NCBI GenBank assembly: GCA_040881995.1
Contig: JBBECD010000105.1
Location: 59,729-123,728 of the forward strand
Direction: 5' to 3'
DNA length: 64,000 nt
From: JAQCEJ01 sp040881995
Lineage (GTDB): Bacteria > Planctomycetota > Planctomycetia > Planctomycetales > Planctomycetaceae
The position numbers were made by a program, and so were the translations under genes. Below the pieces are notes generated by a model that saw only the letters and a list, made by a program, of their open reading frames with translations, ran no database searches and was not told the origin of the DNA. Positions 35,524-44,731 of the stretch are shown piece after piece; positions within the stretch are counted from its first letter, which is position 1, and each line of letters begins with the position of its first letter.

Positions 35524-38022
35524 TTAGTGCTGGAACAGGAATTCTTTCGAATTCAGGATCGCCCAGCCGATGTCTTCCATCGCGAGCCGGCGGTCGGCAC
35601 TGGCGGCGATGTGTTTGGTCGCCGCTTCGAGTTCCTGAGCCGATGGCTGCCGGCACAACGCCGTCAGGTACAGCGAACGGATGATTTCGTCGTCGGTCTT
35701 GCTGGCGGCGAGCATCGTCGCGATGCGGCCGTTGTCGGCTCGCAGCTTGTTGTGGACGACCGGGCCGTTGATCATCTGCAAGGCCTGCGAGAGGTTCGAT
35801 TCGTTCGAACGTTCGCACTGACACGCCATTTCGCGTTGCGGCTGACCGAAGATCTTCAGGAAGTAGTGATCGGTCGGCGGATCGGGCAGTTCGACCGCCC
35901 GCGTTCCCGGCGGCAGGCCGGCGTACGATTCCGGCGCACCGGTCACTTCGCAGATTGCATCCAAAAGCTGCTCGGCACTGAGCAGCCGCGTGTTGGCATG
36001 TGAGAAGTAAATCTCGTCGTTCGAATTGAAGTCGTTCTTGCGCGAACTGAGCTGGTACGTCCGGCTGTTCATGATCGTGCGGAGCACCCACTTCTGGCTG
36101 AAGTTGTTCTGCACGAAACCGGCGGCGAGTTCGTTGAGCAATTCATCGTTCGACGGCGGGTTCGAATCGCGGAAGTCGTCGACAGGTTCGACGATGCCGC
36201 GGCCCATCACGTGACCCCAGATGCGGTTCACGGTCGCTCTGGCGAAGAACGGGTTGCTCGGGGCGACCAGCCATTTGGCGAAGACTTCGCGGCGATCTTC
36301 CGTCGGCGGGACGTCAACGTCACCCTGCAAGAGCAGGTGCACCTTCATTTGCTGCCCGGTTCGCGGCTGTGTGATCTCACCGGAATCGGTCACGAAGATG
36401 ACTTCTTCTTCGGGATCGACGGTGTTCTTGCGGCCGATGCGGGTGAAGGCGGCGGCGATACCGTAGTAATTGTCCTGAGTCCAGCGTTCGAACGGATGGT
36501 TGTGGCACTTCGCACACTGAATGCGGATGCCGAGGAACAACTGAGCCGTCGTTTCGGTGGCGTCGTTGGGATCGCGGCTGGCGCGCCAGTAATTGGCCGC
36601 CGGGTTTTCATTCACGCTGCCGCGAGCGGTAATCAACTCGTACACGAATTCATTCAGCGGTTTGTCGTTCCGCATGGCATCGTAAACCCAGCGGCGGAAC
36701 TTATGCACGCCGGAGAGCTTGAGCTTCTTGCTGTTGGAGCGAAGAATGTCCGACCATTTGAGCGTCCAGAACGAGGCGAAATCGTCGGAGGCGAGCAACT
36801 GATCGACCAGCTTCGCCCGCTTGTCGGCCGCGGCATCGGCCAGGAACGCTTCGGTCTCCGTCAGAGACGGCAGACGTCCCGTGGTGTCGAGATAGGCGCG
36901 GCGGAGGAATTCTTCATCCGAGCAGACTTCCGACGGAAGAATCTGCAGTCGCAGCAGTTTTTCGAAAACGCGTTGATCGACAAAGTTCTTGGCTTCGGGA
37001 TTCGTCCAGGCAAAGCCGGGAACCTGTTCCAGGAACGTCACGTGGCTCGTCACCATTTTGTCGAGAATACGAGCGAGCACGGCCGATTCGCCGCGACCGA
37101 TCTTCGTCACCAGGCCATTGGCGGATACCGTGGCGACCGATTCGTTCGACGAACTGAACACGCACAGCGACGTTACGTCGCGAACCGCACCGTCGGTGAA
37201 ATAACCGAGAACGATCACCTGCTGCTGACCGCATTCCTGCTGCAGCGTCCGTTGCGGCGGGAAAATTTCGATACGATCCAGATTGGCGACGGCGGCATCG
37301 TCAAGCTGCATCCCTTCACCGATCCAGTTGCGGATCACTTCGTAGCTGACTTCGTCTTTCTTCAGTCGGCGACCGCCGCCGTGGGCGACTTCCATCAAAG
37401 GCTTCTTGAGCAACAGGCTTTCTTCCGGAGACATCACGTTCGTGCGGCGGCCGAAGTATTCGGTCTTGAGCGTCATGATATCGAGCGGCGGATCGTAACC
37501 GCGAAGAGACAGGCGGAAACCCCCTTTGCCGGAGGGCGAACCGTGACAGGCGCCCATGTTACAGCCGGCTTTTGTCAAGGCGGCGAGCACTTCGTTTTTG
37601 AAGCTGACCGCGTGCGGCTGATCGATGGCGGCAACCGTGACGGCGGACGTCACCTGCAGATTGCCGACCTGCGCGGTCACCGTGGCGGCGCCATTCGCCA
37701 CCGGGCGGACGACGCCGTTTTCGATTTTGATGATGTTCGGGTCGGACGACGTGTACGTGGCGATCGATGTCAAATCGCGGACTTCTTCCGAGCCGTATTG
37801 ACCGGTCAACAGCAAAAACTGTTGAGCCCGAACTCCCTTGAGTTCGAATGCGGCGGGTTCGAGCACCAGACCGGTCGGCTCGCCGACGACAACGACGGGA
37901 GGAATATCTCCCGAAACTTCGTCTGCGTGAGCGACGTGCAAGGTCGCCGTCAGAAGAACAGCTCCCAGCATCCAGCCGGTCGATTGCAACAGGTATCCAA
38001 ATTTTGCCTGCTTGCGCCTCAT
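35524..38022 (-). CDS. DUF1549/DUF1553 secreted cytochrome-like protein, copy 2
   Basis: 832 residues from ATG 38022, with GAGGAGAGG upstream and a signal peptide cleaved near HVAHA. The domain order is as in copy 1: Ig-like domain, GCNMGACHGSPSGKGGFRLS near residue 155, a second Ig-like region, DUF1549 (YLDTTGRLPSLTETEAFL), CAKCHNHPFERW near 504, and DUF1553 (VMGRGIVEPVDDFRDSNPPS). The copies are clearly divergent paralogues, not a recent duplication. A PPC gene lies upstream with a 400-base gap, so it may have its own promoter. Confidence 0.9.
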   Translation of the reverse strand: MRRKQAKFGYLLQSTGWMLGAVLLTATLHVAHADEVSGDIPPVVVVGEPTGLVLEPAAFELKGVRAQQFLLLTGQYGSEEVRDLTSIATYTSSDPNIIKIENGVVRPVANGAATVTAQVGNLQVTSAVTVAAIDQPHAVSFKNEVLAALTKAGCNMGACHGSPSGKGGFRLSLRGYDPPLDIMTLKTEYFGRRTNVMSPEESLLLKKPLMEVAHGGGRRLKKDEVSYEVIRNWIGEGMQLDDAAVANLDRIEIFPPQRTLQQECGQQQVIVLGYFTDGAVRDVTSLCVFSSSNESVATVSANGLVTKIGRGESAVLARILDKMVTSHVTFLEQVPGFAWTNPEAKNFVDQRVFEKLLRLQILPSEVCSDEEFLRRAYLDTTGRLPSLTETEAFLADAAADKRAKLVDQLLASDDFASFWTLKWSDILRSNSKKLKLSGVHKFRRWVYDAMRNDKPLNEFVYELITARGSVNENPAANYWRASRDPNDATETTAQLFLGIRIQCAKCHNHPFERWTQDNYYGIAAAFTRIGRKNTVDPEEEVIFVTDSGEITQPRTGQQMKVHLLLQGDVDVPPTEDRREVFAKWLVAPSNPFFARATVNRIWGHVMGRGIVEPVDDFRDSNPPSNDELLNELAAGFVQNNFSQKWVLRTIMNSRTYQLSSRKNDFNSNDEIYFSHANTRLLSAEQLLDAICEVTGAPESYAGLPPGTRAVELPDPPTDHYFLKIFGQPQREMACQCERSNESNLSQALQMINGPVVHNKLRADNGRIATMLAASKTDDEIIRSLYLTALCRQPSAQELEAATKHIAASADRRLAMEDIGWAILNSKEFLFQH

Positions 38023-38423
38023 GGTTCGCCTCTCCTCATTTCGTATCGAGCTCAAAACATTGTTTTAGCCGAAGTCGTTTGTAGCCGCTGTGATTGTTGT
38101 CAAGTCTTAACGATAATTGCGATCTCATTCGGGTTCTCCACCGTCAGTGCCGCAGTCGAATGGCGCGATGTCCGGCGTATCGAACGTCTCGTGAGATTCA
38201 CTTCCCCCTTAATCATATGCAACAAAACTGATATTACAAGTTTAACAATTCGGTTATCCGAATACCACCCGAGATTAAACATCTTCAACATTCGCTGAAA
38301 AGCCCGTCGAAATCGTCGTGAATGTTTCGATCGCTGCCATTGGCAGGCGGAATCGATTGACCTCACACTTCTTTCTTCGGTGAGACGTTGCCAAAAAACA
38401 ACACGCACCGGTCGACGACACGG
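38023..38423. other. 400-base intergenic region within the second PPC-DUF1549 pair
   Basis: Between two minus-strand genes, with lower GC than both. No repeat, terminator or convincing open frame was found. The length suggests a separate promoter for the DUF1549/1553 gene. Confidence 0.4.
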
Positions 38424-40748
38424 TTATTCGACGATAAATTTCGCGGCACCCGAAACCGAGGTCAGTTTCGCGGCGCCGTTCATTCCTTCGCCGGTGACCG
38501 TCAAGTTGTTGATCTCACCGACCGCGGCATCGGCCGCGGCGGTCAAAATCACTTCGACTTCGTTCTGTCCTTCGGCGATCGCCGCGGCGGGAGCCGTTAC
38601 GCCGGCGGGGAGATTCTGGAACGTCAGATTGATCGCGCCGTTGTACGCGGGATTCCGCACGGCGGTGACCTTAATCGTCACGTTGCCCCCTTTGACGACT
38701 TTCGCGTCGGCCGGACCGATCGCCAATTGGAACGGGCCTTGCAATTTCAAAGTGATGCCGGGCGTCGGCTGGACGATGTTGACGTTCTCTTTGGTATGCG
38801 TGCCGACGAGCACCACCGTGTAATCGCCGAGCGGAACCGCATTGGTCGCCGCGAAGGTGACGGCGATTTCATTGGTGTCCTTGGCGATGGGAGCGACGGT
38901 CGCCGTCAATCCCGCGGGGAGTCCGCCCATCGGGGCCGGAGTCAGAGCCAACGCGATCGCTTCGGTCACTCCTTCGCCCCGTTCGGCGACGATTTTCACG
39001 GTCGTGGAAAGATCCTGGCCGAAGATGATTTCCGGCGGATCGGTTTTGAGGACGTACGCCGGTTTCGCCGCCGCCGAGGCGACCAACGACGAATCGACAT
39101 TGGGCGGGGTGAAGGGCATGGCGTTGTTCGCCGCTTGCAGCGCCGGCGTGACCGAGGCGCGCGACTGAACTTCGGCTTCGCCGATTCTCGCCTTACCGAC
39201 GATGCGAATCTTATTCACCTTGCCCCCCGTCGCATCGGCGGGAGCATTCACGGTGAGGACGACGGTCGCCAGGCCCGTGCCGATCACGGTCGGAACGCTG
39301 GTGAAGCCGTCCGGCAAATCGACGGCGGCCACTTGAATCGGGCCGCTGTAATCCAGGCGTACGGCGTTAACGGTGACCATGGCCGTTCCGCCCGCGGGAA
39401 TATTGAGCACGTCGGCCGTGGCCTCCAGAGTAAAGCCCGGCTGATACGGTGCGACTTTCACGCGATACGCGAACGGGCTGCCGCCGCGACGATGCAGGTC
39501 TTCCGCCTGCAGCGTGTAATCGCCGTCTTCGGGGAATTTGTAGTTGATAAACCCTTCCGCGACGCCGTTATCTTCGGCGGCGGCGACCTGGGCTCCCGCC
39601 GGATTGAACAGGCGGAGATAGAGATCGGTGGGCGAACCCTGACGACGCGTCACGCCGGTGAAGACGAACTGTTGATCTTTCTTCGCCGTGAAGATAAAAC
39701 GGTCGACGTCGCCGGCGGCTTCAAAGCGGCCGTTGAGATGGACGCCGAGTTCGACGCGATTGGATTGTTCCGGCGCATTGTTCGGTTCGGTTTCCAGGAT
39801 TTCGCTGTCGGAACTGACGGTAATCGTCGCGAACCCGCTGCTGGCGCCTCCCTGGCGTTTCGCACCCACGGCGAGCGCCGTCAACAGCGGATCGTCGGAG
39901 ACCACCAGGCTGACCGGCCCGACGTTCTCGATCTGTTCACCCGCGAACAGCACCGACGCGGACGAACCGGCTTTGATGCCCATCGGCACCGTCACATTGA
40001 CGGCCGGGAAATCGCCAATGCGGAGACGGTACGGAAAATTGCCGCCTCCCTGAAAACGAATGTCGCGCACTTCGACCATGTAATCGCCCGCGGCTTCGAA
40101 CGTGTGCGTGAAGCGGGCGTCGCCATGCAGGCCGACGGCGTCGTCGTTGTACAGAATTTCGTGACCGTTGCCGTCGAGCAATCGCAACATCGGATCGAGG
40201 GCCGAACCGAAGCGTTTGCCGAGAACTTCGAACGTCACCTGCTGTCCGGCGGCGACGGTGAATTTGAAATATTGACCGGTAAGCGCGGCGATCGTGCCGT
40301 CGACGGCGGTCGGGATCGTAATGCTTTGCGCCGCCGTCGCCGCAGTGTTATTGCCGACGGAAGGAACGGTCGGCAGGTCGTCGACGATCACGAACTTGAG
40401 GGGCGAGATTCCGCCGGCGGTGGCGATGCGAAGGGCGTGCACGCCGACGGGGGCATCGGGCGGAAGCGTCATGCGGTAGACGACTTCACCCGCATTGGCG
40501 CCGTTGTTGGCGACGTCGGGGCTGAGGACCGCGTCGGCGGGAAAGCTCGTCCACAGTTCGGTCGGGGCCGCGAGATTTCCACCCCGCAGGGTGATATCCG
40601 TCGTTCCCCCCGGCGCCACCGCGAACGGCGTGGTGCTGCCGATGGAAGGGGGAGCCGGGGTTTGTCCCTGCACATGATTGGCCACCCACAGGCAGCAAAA
40701 GCTCATCAGGCAGAGACTGAAACGGTTGAAGCGTAAATCGATTTTCAT
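38424..40748 (-). CDS. secreted PPC-domain protein, copy 2
   Basis: 774 residues, signal peptide ending near HVQGQ. An N-terminal IPT-like domain (PSIGSTTPFAVAPGGTTDITLRG begins it) is followed by PPC sandwiches (GQYFKFTVAAGQQVTFEV, EVRDIRFQGGGNFPYRLRIG; ETEPNNAPEQSNRVELG, DRFIFTAKKDQQFVFTG) and several Ig-like/DUF-type beta domains to the end. It lacks the Pro/Met-rich tail of copy 1. It is encoded upstream of DUF1549/1553 copy 2, repeating the arrangement of the first cluster without the DUF1501 and WD40 genes. Confidence 0.84.
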   Translation of the reverse strand: MKIDLRFNRFSLCLMSFCCLWVANHVQGQTPAPPSIGSTTPFAVAPGGTTDITLRGGNLAAPTELWTSFPADAVLSPDVANNGANAGEVVYRMTLPPDAPVGVHALRIATAGGISPLKFVIVDDLPTVPSVGNNTAATAAQSITIPTAVDGTIAALTGQYFKFTVAAGQQVTFEVLGKRFGSALDPMLRLLDGNGHEILYNDDAVGLHGDARFTHTFEAAGDYMVEVRDIRFQGGGNFPYRLRIGDFPAVNVTVPMGIKAGSSASVLFAGEQIENVGPVSLVVSDDPLLTALAVGAKRQGGASSGFATITVSSDSEILETEPNNAPEQSNRVELGVHLNGRFEAAGDVDRFIFTAKKDQQFVFTGVTRRQGSPTDLYLRLFNPAGAQVAAAEDNGVAEGFINYKFPEDGDYTLQAEDLHRRGGSPFAYRVKVAPYQPGFTLEATADVLNIPAGGTAMVTVNAVRLDYSGPIQVAAVDLPDGFTSVPTVIGTGLATVVLTVNAPADATGGKVNKIRIVGKARIGEAEVQSRASVTPALQAANNAMPFTPPNVDSSLVASAAAKPAYVLKTDPPEIIFGQDLSTTVKIVAERGEGVTEAIALALTPAPMGGLPAGLTATVAPIAKDTNEIAVTFAATNAVPLGDYTVVLVGTHTKENVNIVQPTPGITLKLQGPFQLAIGPADAKVVKGGNVTIKVTAVRNPAYNGAINLTFQNLPAGVTAPAAAIAEGQNEVEVILTAAADAAVGEINNLTVTGEGMNGAAKLTSVSGAAKFIVE

Positions 40749-41099
40749 TCTGGCGTGCTCCGAAGTGGCAGGACGAAAAAAGCAAATGCGAGTGAACTTT
40801 TCAGGATGTCAACAGGCGGGTCGGGCATCAACGCGGTCGGACAACTGCGGCAATGACCCGTCAATCGGGATATTCGGGGGAAATCAAACTTATTCAGTTC
40901 CGTTTATCTACTCATTATCATACTGACGGCGAGAACGAGCGTCAAAGCAAAACCACCCCAACCGGAGGAGTTTCTCCAGACACGCCCTAATGCCAAAACG
41001 CAAATTCCTGAAGCAGAATGTGCGAATCATGGAAATGGCCGTAGCGATTTTATTGGATTTGCCGAGTCGAATCGTCAAATGAGAGGGAAAATCAAACTT
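40749..41099. other. 350-base intergenic region, no features seen
   Basis: Upstream of PPC copy 2 and downstream of a minus-strand membrane-protein gene. A/T-rich; presumably the promoter of the PPC gene. No repeat or hairpin recognised. Confidence 0.4.
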
Positions 41100-42293
41100 T
41101 CAATCGGGTTCTGCAGGGGAAATGCGTGCCTCTTCCAGCGACTGCAATAATGGAAAAACGGCAGCAAGCGTCGCGTGCATTTCACGGTAGCTTTGGCGGA
41201 TCAACTCTCGCTCGTGTTCAATCTCGGATAGCACCGACTCCAGAATCTCGGCCTTCTGCTCATCTGTTGCCTGATAGCGAGGGTTCTTTGGCGGTGCACC
41301 TCGTCGCGAGTCCCAATTCTTGGGTCTCCCCATCAACGGCTTTTCTTCAAAATTCGTACGAATTTCAAGTTCCCACTGATCTCGTAATTCCAATGTCATT
41401 TCGCGAAAACTTTCGTCACTACTGAGGTATGCTCGAAGTTTGTCGCCGCCGAATTCCCTTGTTTTTTCACCCGAGAGCGAATAGGGAAATATCAACTCGT
41501 CGTATGTCTTGGAACCTTGGATCACAAAGCCGCTGATCCCCATGCCGTCGAGCTTATCGTTATTGCGGAACTCGATCAGGCTGCCGCTGATTTCCGGTTC
41601 GCCGATCGTCGCTTCTGCTGAATCCGCGCGGCATTCCATTTCAAGATACGCCCCCCATCCGTTCTCGGGAAATCGGTACGCTTTGAATTCAATTCTGTTG
41701 ATCAGGTAAGGGTCGACGTCCGGCTGCCATGTCCGAACCGACACTTGAAAATAGGTGTTCGGCGATCGAAAGGCATGAACGTTGTTGATGCTAAAATGTT
41801 TTTCACTCCAGTGCGCTTGATATCCAATGGGATTGGGCCCCGCTTTCGCAAGCATCTCTCGATAAGGCGTGAGATCCCAGCCTTTACCCGACAGCCGCAC
41901 GGCGTTGCGATCGAGGATTTGAAATAATACCTGCAACTTGGGGTGCGTGAACTTAAACGCGGACGTATCGACCGCCAGCCGTTCAGCACGCGCGCGCTGT
42001 GTCCGTTGAGATCTGTGATTGAAGTTTTCCTGTTTTTCGTATGCTGCCGACAAGCGAATGGCCAGCCCGGCGGCGAGTGTCAGAACAAACACCGCGATCC
42101 AGCGCAGGTGGCGCCGGTTGGATGATTTCGCCTCGGCATCGAGAGTCCGCTTCGATCGCGAAGCGAGGAAAAGCAGCACGCTGGCCACGCTTGCCAGGGC
42201 GATGGCGATCAGACTGTTCGTAAACGTTTGCCCGTTGAGGAGCAGAAGAAAGGCGACGGCGACGATCAGGCAGACCAGAGCAATGCTTCGCAT
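41100..42293 (-). CDS. membrane protein of unknown function
   Basis: 397 residues from ATG 42293, preceded by AAGGGG; the longer frame has no signal-like start. Three hydrophobic segments occupy the first 95 residues (ALVCLIVAVAFLLLL, LIAIALASVASVLLFLA, WIAVFVLTLAAGLAIRL). The remainder is soluble and mixed alpha/beta with no motif I recognise. Codon use is more A/T-rich than in neighbouring genes, so it may be an accessory gene. It lies downstream of dnaB on the same strand with a gap of about 100 bases. Confidence 0.6.
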   Translation of the reverse strand: MRSIALVCLIVAVAFLLLLNGQTFTNSLIAIALASVASVLLFLASRSKRTLDAEAKSSNRRHLRWIAVFVLTLAAGLAIRLSAAYEKQENFNHRSQRTQRARAERLAVDTSAFKFTHPKLQVLFQILDRNAVRLSGKGWDLTPYREMLAKAGPNPIGYQAHWSEKHFSINNVHAFRSPNTYFQVSVRTWQPDVDPYLINRIEFKAYRFPENGWGAYLEMECRADSAEATIGEPEISGSLIEFRNNDKLDGMGISGFVIQGSKTYDELIFPYSLSGEKTREFGGDKLRAYLSSDESFREMTLELRDQWELEIRTNFEEKPLMGRPKNWDSRRGAPPKNPRYQATDEQKAEILESVLSEIEHERELIRQSYREMHATLAAVFPLLQSLEEARISPAEPD

Positions 42294-42399
42294 GGAATCG
42301 CCCCTTGAGAGATGTGAACTTAGCCGGGCGACGAAATGTCGTCCGCCGACCGATGTACACATTCTCAATCCGCCAATCGCATCCGTCAATACGAACAGT

Positions 42400-43824
42400 T
42401 CAAAACGGATCCGACGGCATATGGCCGTCTCCCTTCGGGAAATACCCGCCGGCGGGTTCGGTGAGGCCGCGGTAGTTGACGAAACGCATCGATTCCCTGA
42501 GCCACGTCAAGTTGACGATCCCCGTCGGGCCGCTACGGTGCTTGGCGATGATCACTTCGGCGAGACCGGGTTGATCTTCAGGATTGTACGCATCGGGACG
42601 GTGCAGAAACATCACGAGGTCGGCGTCCTGTTCAATGGCTCCGCTTTCGCGGAGGTCGGCCAGCCGCGGGCGCTTGTCTTCGCGCAACTCGACGCCGCGG
42701 TTGAGCTGCGCGAGAGCGATGAGCGGGACGTTGATTTCCTTGCACAGCGCCTTCAATCGCCGCGTGATCTGGGCGATCTGCTGTTCGCGCGGCTGCCGTT
42801 TGTCTTCCGGTTCGATCAACTGCAGATAGTCGATGACGATCAGCCCGATGGGATGCCGGCGTTTCAAGCGGCGGCAGATGGCGGCGATCTGTGATATCGT
42901 ACGTCCCGGCTGATCGTCGATAAACAGCGGCGTCTCGCTCAACTCCTGACTGGCTTCGAGAAGCCGCAACCGGTCGTCTTCGTCGAGTTCGCCCGACCGC
43001 AGCGAATGCCCGTTGACCCCCGAGCGAATGCACAAGAACCGTTCCGCGAGTTCGAGTTTCGATTGTTCGAGACTGAAGAGAATCACACCCTGCTGCGATT
43101 CGCGGGCGGCGGCTTCGGCGAGGTTACAGACAAACGCCGTCTTTCCCATACTGGGACGGGCCGCGAGAATGATGAGTTCCGACCCTTGAAAGCCGTTCGT
43201 CAGCACGTCCATGTCGGCGAACCCGCTCGGGAGCCCGCTGATTGCATCCCCTTTGGCCCAGCGCTCATTCAAGCGATCGAACGCATCCATCAGAATGTCG
43301 CGGATGGCGAAGTTTTCGTTGTTTTCGCGGCTTTCGAGAATGCGGAAAATTCCCTGTTCCGCTTTTTCGAGCAGGCTCGACGTCTCTTCGGATGAAGTAT
43401 ATGAATCGCGCAGAATTTCGGTGCAGACGCGAATCAGATTCCGCTGAATCGCTTTGTCGCGGATGATGCCCGCGTAATACCGCGCATGAGCCGCGTGGGG
43501 GACCGACTCCAAAATCTGTATCAGGTAGGCGTCGCCGCCGATTTCTTCGAGTTCGCTTTTGCGGTCGAGTTCCTCCTTGAGCGTGAGGGCGTCGATGCCG
43601 CGCACTCCGGCTTCATGCAGCGAAAGAATCGCCTCGTAAATTTTGCGATTGTTGTCGCTGTAAAATTGATCCGACGTGATGAGTTCGGTGACGTCATCGA
43701 TGGTGTCGTTGAGGAGCAGCATGCTGCCGATGACCCCTCGTTCGGCTTCGAGGTTGTTCGGCGGCTGTTTGTCGAAGAGATCGGCGACGGGGGTCAGCGT
43801 GGTCGGGGGGAATCCTTTCGCCAA
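42400..43824 (-). CDS. dnaB: replicative DNA helicase DnaB
   Basis: Hexameric 5'-3' helicase of the replication fork, loaded at the origin and interacting with DnaG primase. 474 residues. The N-terminal domain (NNLEAERGVIGSMLL) precedes the RecA-like ATPase with Walker A RPSMGKT (K228), the Walker B region LIVIDYLQLI and the arginine-finger region ESGAIEQDADLVMFLHRP. No intein. It follows rplI but is separated from it by 337 bases that include a terminator, so it probably has its own promoter or a regulated read-through. Confidence 0.97.
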   Translation of the reverse strand: MAKGFPPTTLTPVADLFDKQPPNNLEAERGVIGSMLLLNDTIDDVTELITSDQFYSDNNRKIYEAILSLHEAGVRGIDALTLKEELDRKSELEEIGGDAYLIQILESVPHAAHARYYAGIIRDKAIQRNLIRVCTEILRDSYTSSEETSSLLEKAEQGIFRILESRENNENFAIRDILMDAFDRLNERWAKGDAISGLPSGFADMDVLTNGFQGSELIILAARPSMGKTAFVCNLAEAAARESQQGVILFSLEQSKLELAERFLCIRSGVNGHSLRSGELDEDDRLRLLEASQELSETPLFIDDQPGRTISQIAAICRRLKRRHPIGLIVIDYLQLIEPEDKRQPREQQIAQITRRLKALCKEINVPLIALAQLNRGVELREDKRPRLADLRESGAIEQDADLVMFLHRPDAYNPEDQPGLAEVIIAKHRSGPTGIVNLTWLRESMRFVNYRGLTEPAGGYFPKGDGHMPSDPF

Positions 43825-43938
43825 GGGATCGCTCCTTCAATTGCGAGGGGGAGAAAAGGCTGAGATGGCGTCGGCGAATTGAGATTTGACGATCCGACGC
43901 GGCCCGTGATTACAGGGCTACTTTATCGAGATGATCGT

Positions 43939-43978
43939 AAAAAAAACAGAGCACCGCCGCGCTTGCGGAGATGCTCTG
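43939..43978 (-). terminator. Rho-independent terminator after rplI, upstream of dnaB
   Basis: Read on the minus strand, CAGAGCA (43978-43972) pairs with TGCTCTG (43953-43947) around an inner CCGC/GCGG stem, followed by eight T (43946-43939). It ends the rpsF-ssb-rplI transcript or acts as an attenuator ahead of dnaB (start 115 bases downstream). Confidence 0.8.
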
Positions 43979-43996
43979 TTATGGACGGTGAATTCA

Positions 43997-44097
43997 TTAG
44001 ATACGCTAACACAACCGGTTGGGCTTGTTCAAAACGCCAAGATTCTAGCCGAAAATGGTTACGCACAGAGGTTGTGTTAGCATTTCTTAGATACGCT
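43997..44097. repeat. 100-bp element with inverted and direct repeats, rplI-dnaB gap
   Basis: GCTAACACAACC (44005-44016) and GGTTGTGTTAGC (44070-44081) are perfect 12-base inverse complements. TTAGATACGCT occurs as a direct repeat at 43997-44007 and 44087-44097, one copy outside each arm. The structure can form a stem with a 53-base loop in RNA from either strand. Confidence 0.7.
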
Positions 44098-44161
44098 GCA
44101 CGCCTCGTGAACTGTGAAACGCCGCTGAGGAATTTCAGAAGGAACAATCGCCGCAAAAAAA

Positions 44162-44662
44162 CTATTTTGCCGCCGCCGGGACGACCCAGACTTTGACTTC
44201 GGTTTTTACTTCGGGGTGGAGTTCGAGTTTGACGGTGTACATGCCGAGTTCTTTCAGCGGCCCTTCGAGGCGGATGTGGTCAGCGTCGATCGCATAACCG
44301 GCGGCGACCAGCGATTTGCTGATGTCGTGAGCGAGAATCGAGCCGTACAGATGGCCTTCCGCATTGGCGTTGGCTTCGATCGTCACGCTGTATTTGCTGA
44401 TCGCGACCGCCTGATCGCGCAGCGCCTTAAGGCGTTCGGCCTGAATTTCCACGAGCTTTTGCCGGTGCCGTTCGACCATTCGCTTGTTGTTTTCGGTGGC
44501 GACGGTCGCCAGGCCCTGAGGCAACAGGAAATTGCGGGCGTAGCCTTTGCGGACGCGGACGATTTCTCCCTGTTCGCCCAACTGATCGACGTTCTCCGCG
44601 AGAAGAACTTCGATCGTCTTGCGGCTGACGCCCAACTGGTTATTTGCTGTCTGCTGAACCAT
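44162..44662 (-). CDS. rplI: 50S ribosomal protein L9
   Basis: 166 residues: the N-terminal domain IEVLLAENVDQLGEQGEIVRV with the KGYARNFLLPQGLA signature, a long helix, and the C-terminal domain (EGHLYGSILAHDISKSL). About 15 residues longer at the N-terminus than usual (MVQQTANNQLGVSRK). Follows ssb by 69 bases; the rpsR gene usually found here is absent. Confidence 0.97.
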   Translation of the reverse strand: MVQQTANNQLGVSRKTIEVLLAENVDQLGEQGEIVRVRKGYARNFLLPQGLATVATENNKRMVERHRQKLVEIQAERLKALRDQAVAISKYSVTIEANANAEGHLYGSILAHDISKSLVAAGYAIDADHIRLEGPLKELGMYTVKLELHPEVKTEVKVWVVPAAAK

Positions 44663-44731
44663 CGCTCGTTCTCAACTTTCTGCAACCTTGATTGGCTCTA
44701 CTCTGAATTGTTGGCACTGGCTGATTTGGAT

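Larger units (their letters stand above)
43825..44161. other. 337-base dnaB leader / rplI trailer region
   Basis: Contains a terminator-like hairpin near dnaB and a long-range inverted repeat with direct repeats nearer rplI (both listed separately). The open frame 43923-44156 (minus) has no family features and is not ribosomal protein S18. Confidence 0.6.

Noticed and set aside
43923..44156. Candidate rpsR between rplI and dnaB
   Set aside because: The product lacks S18 features and lies across the terminator and inverted repeat.
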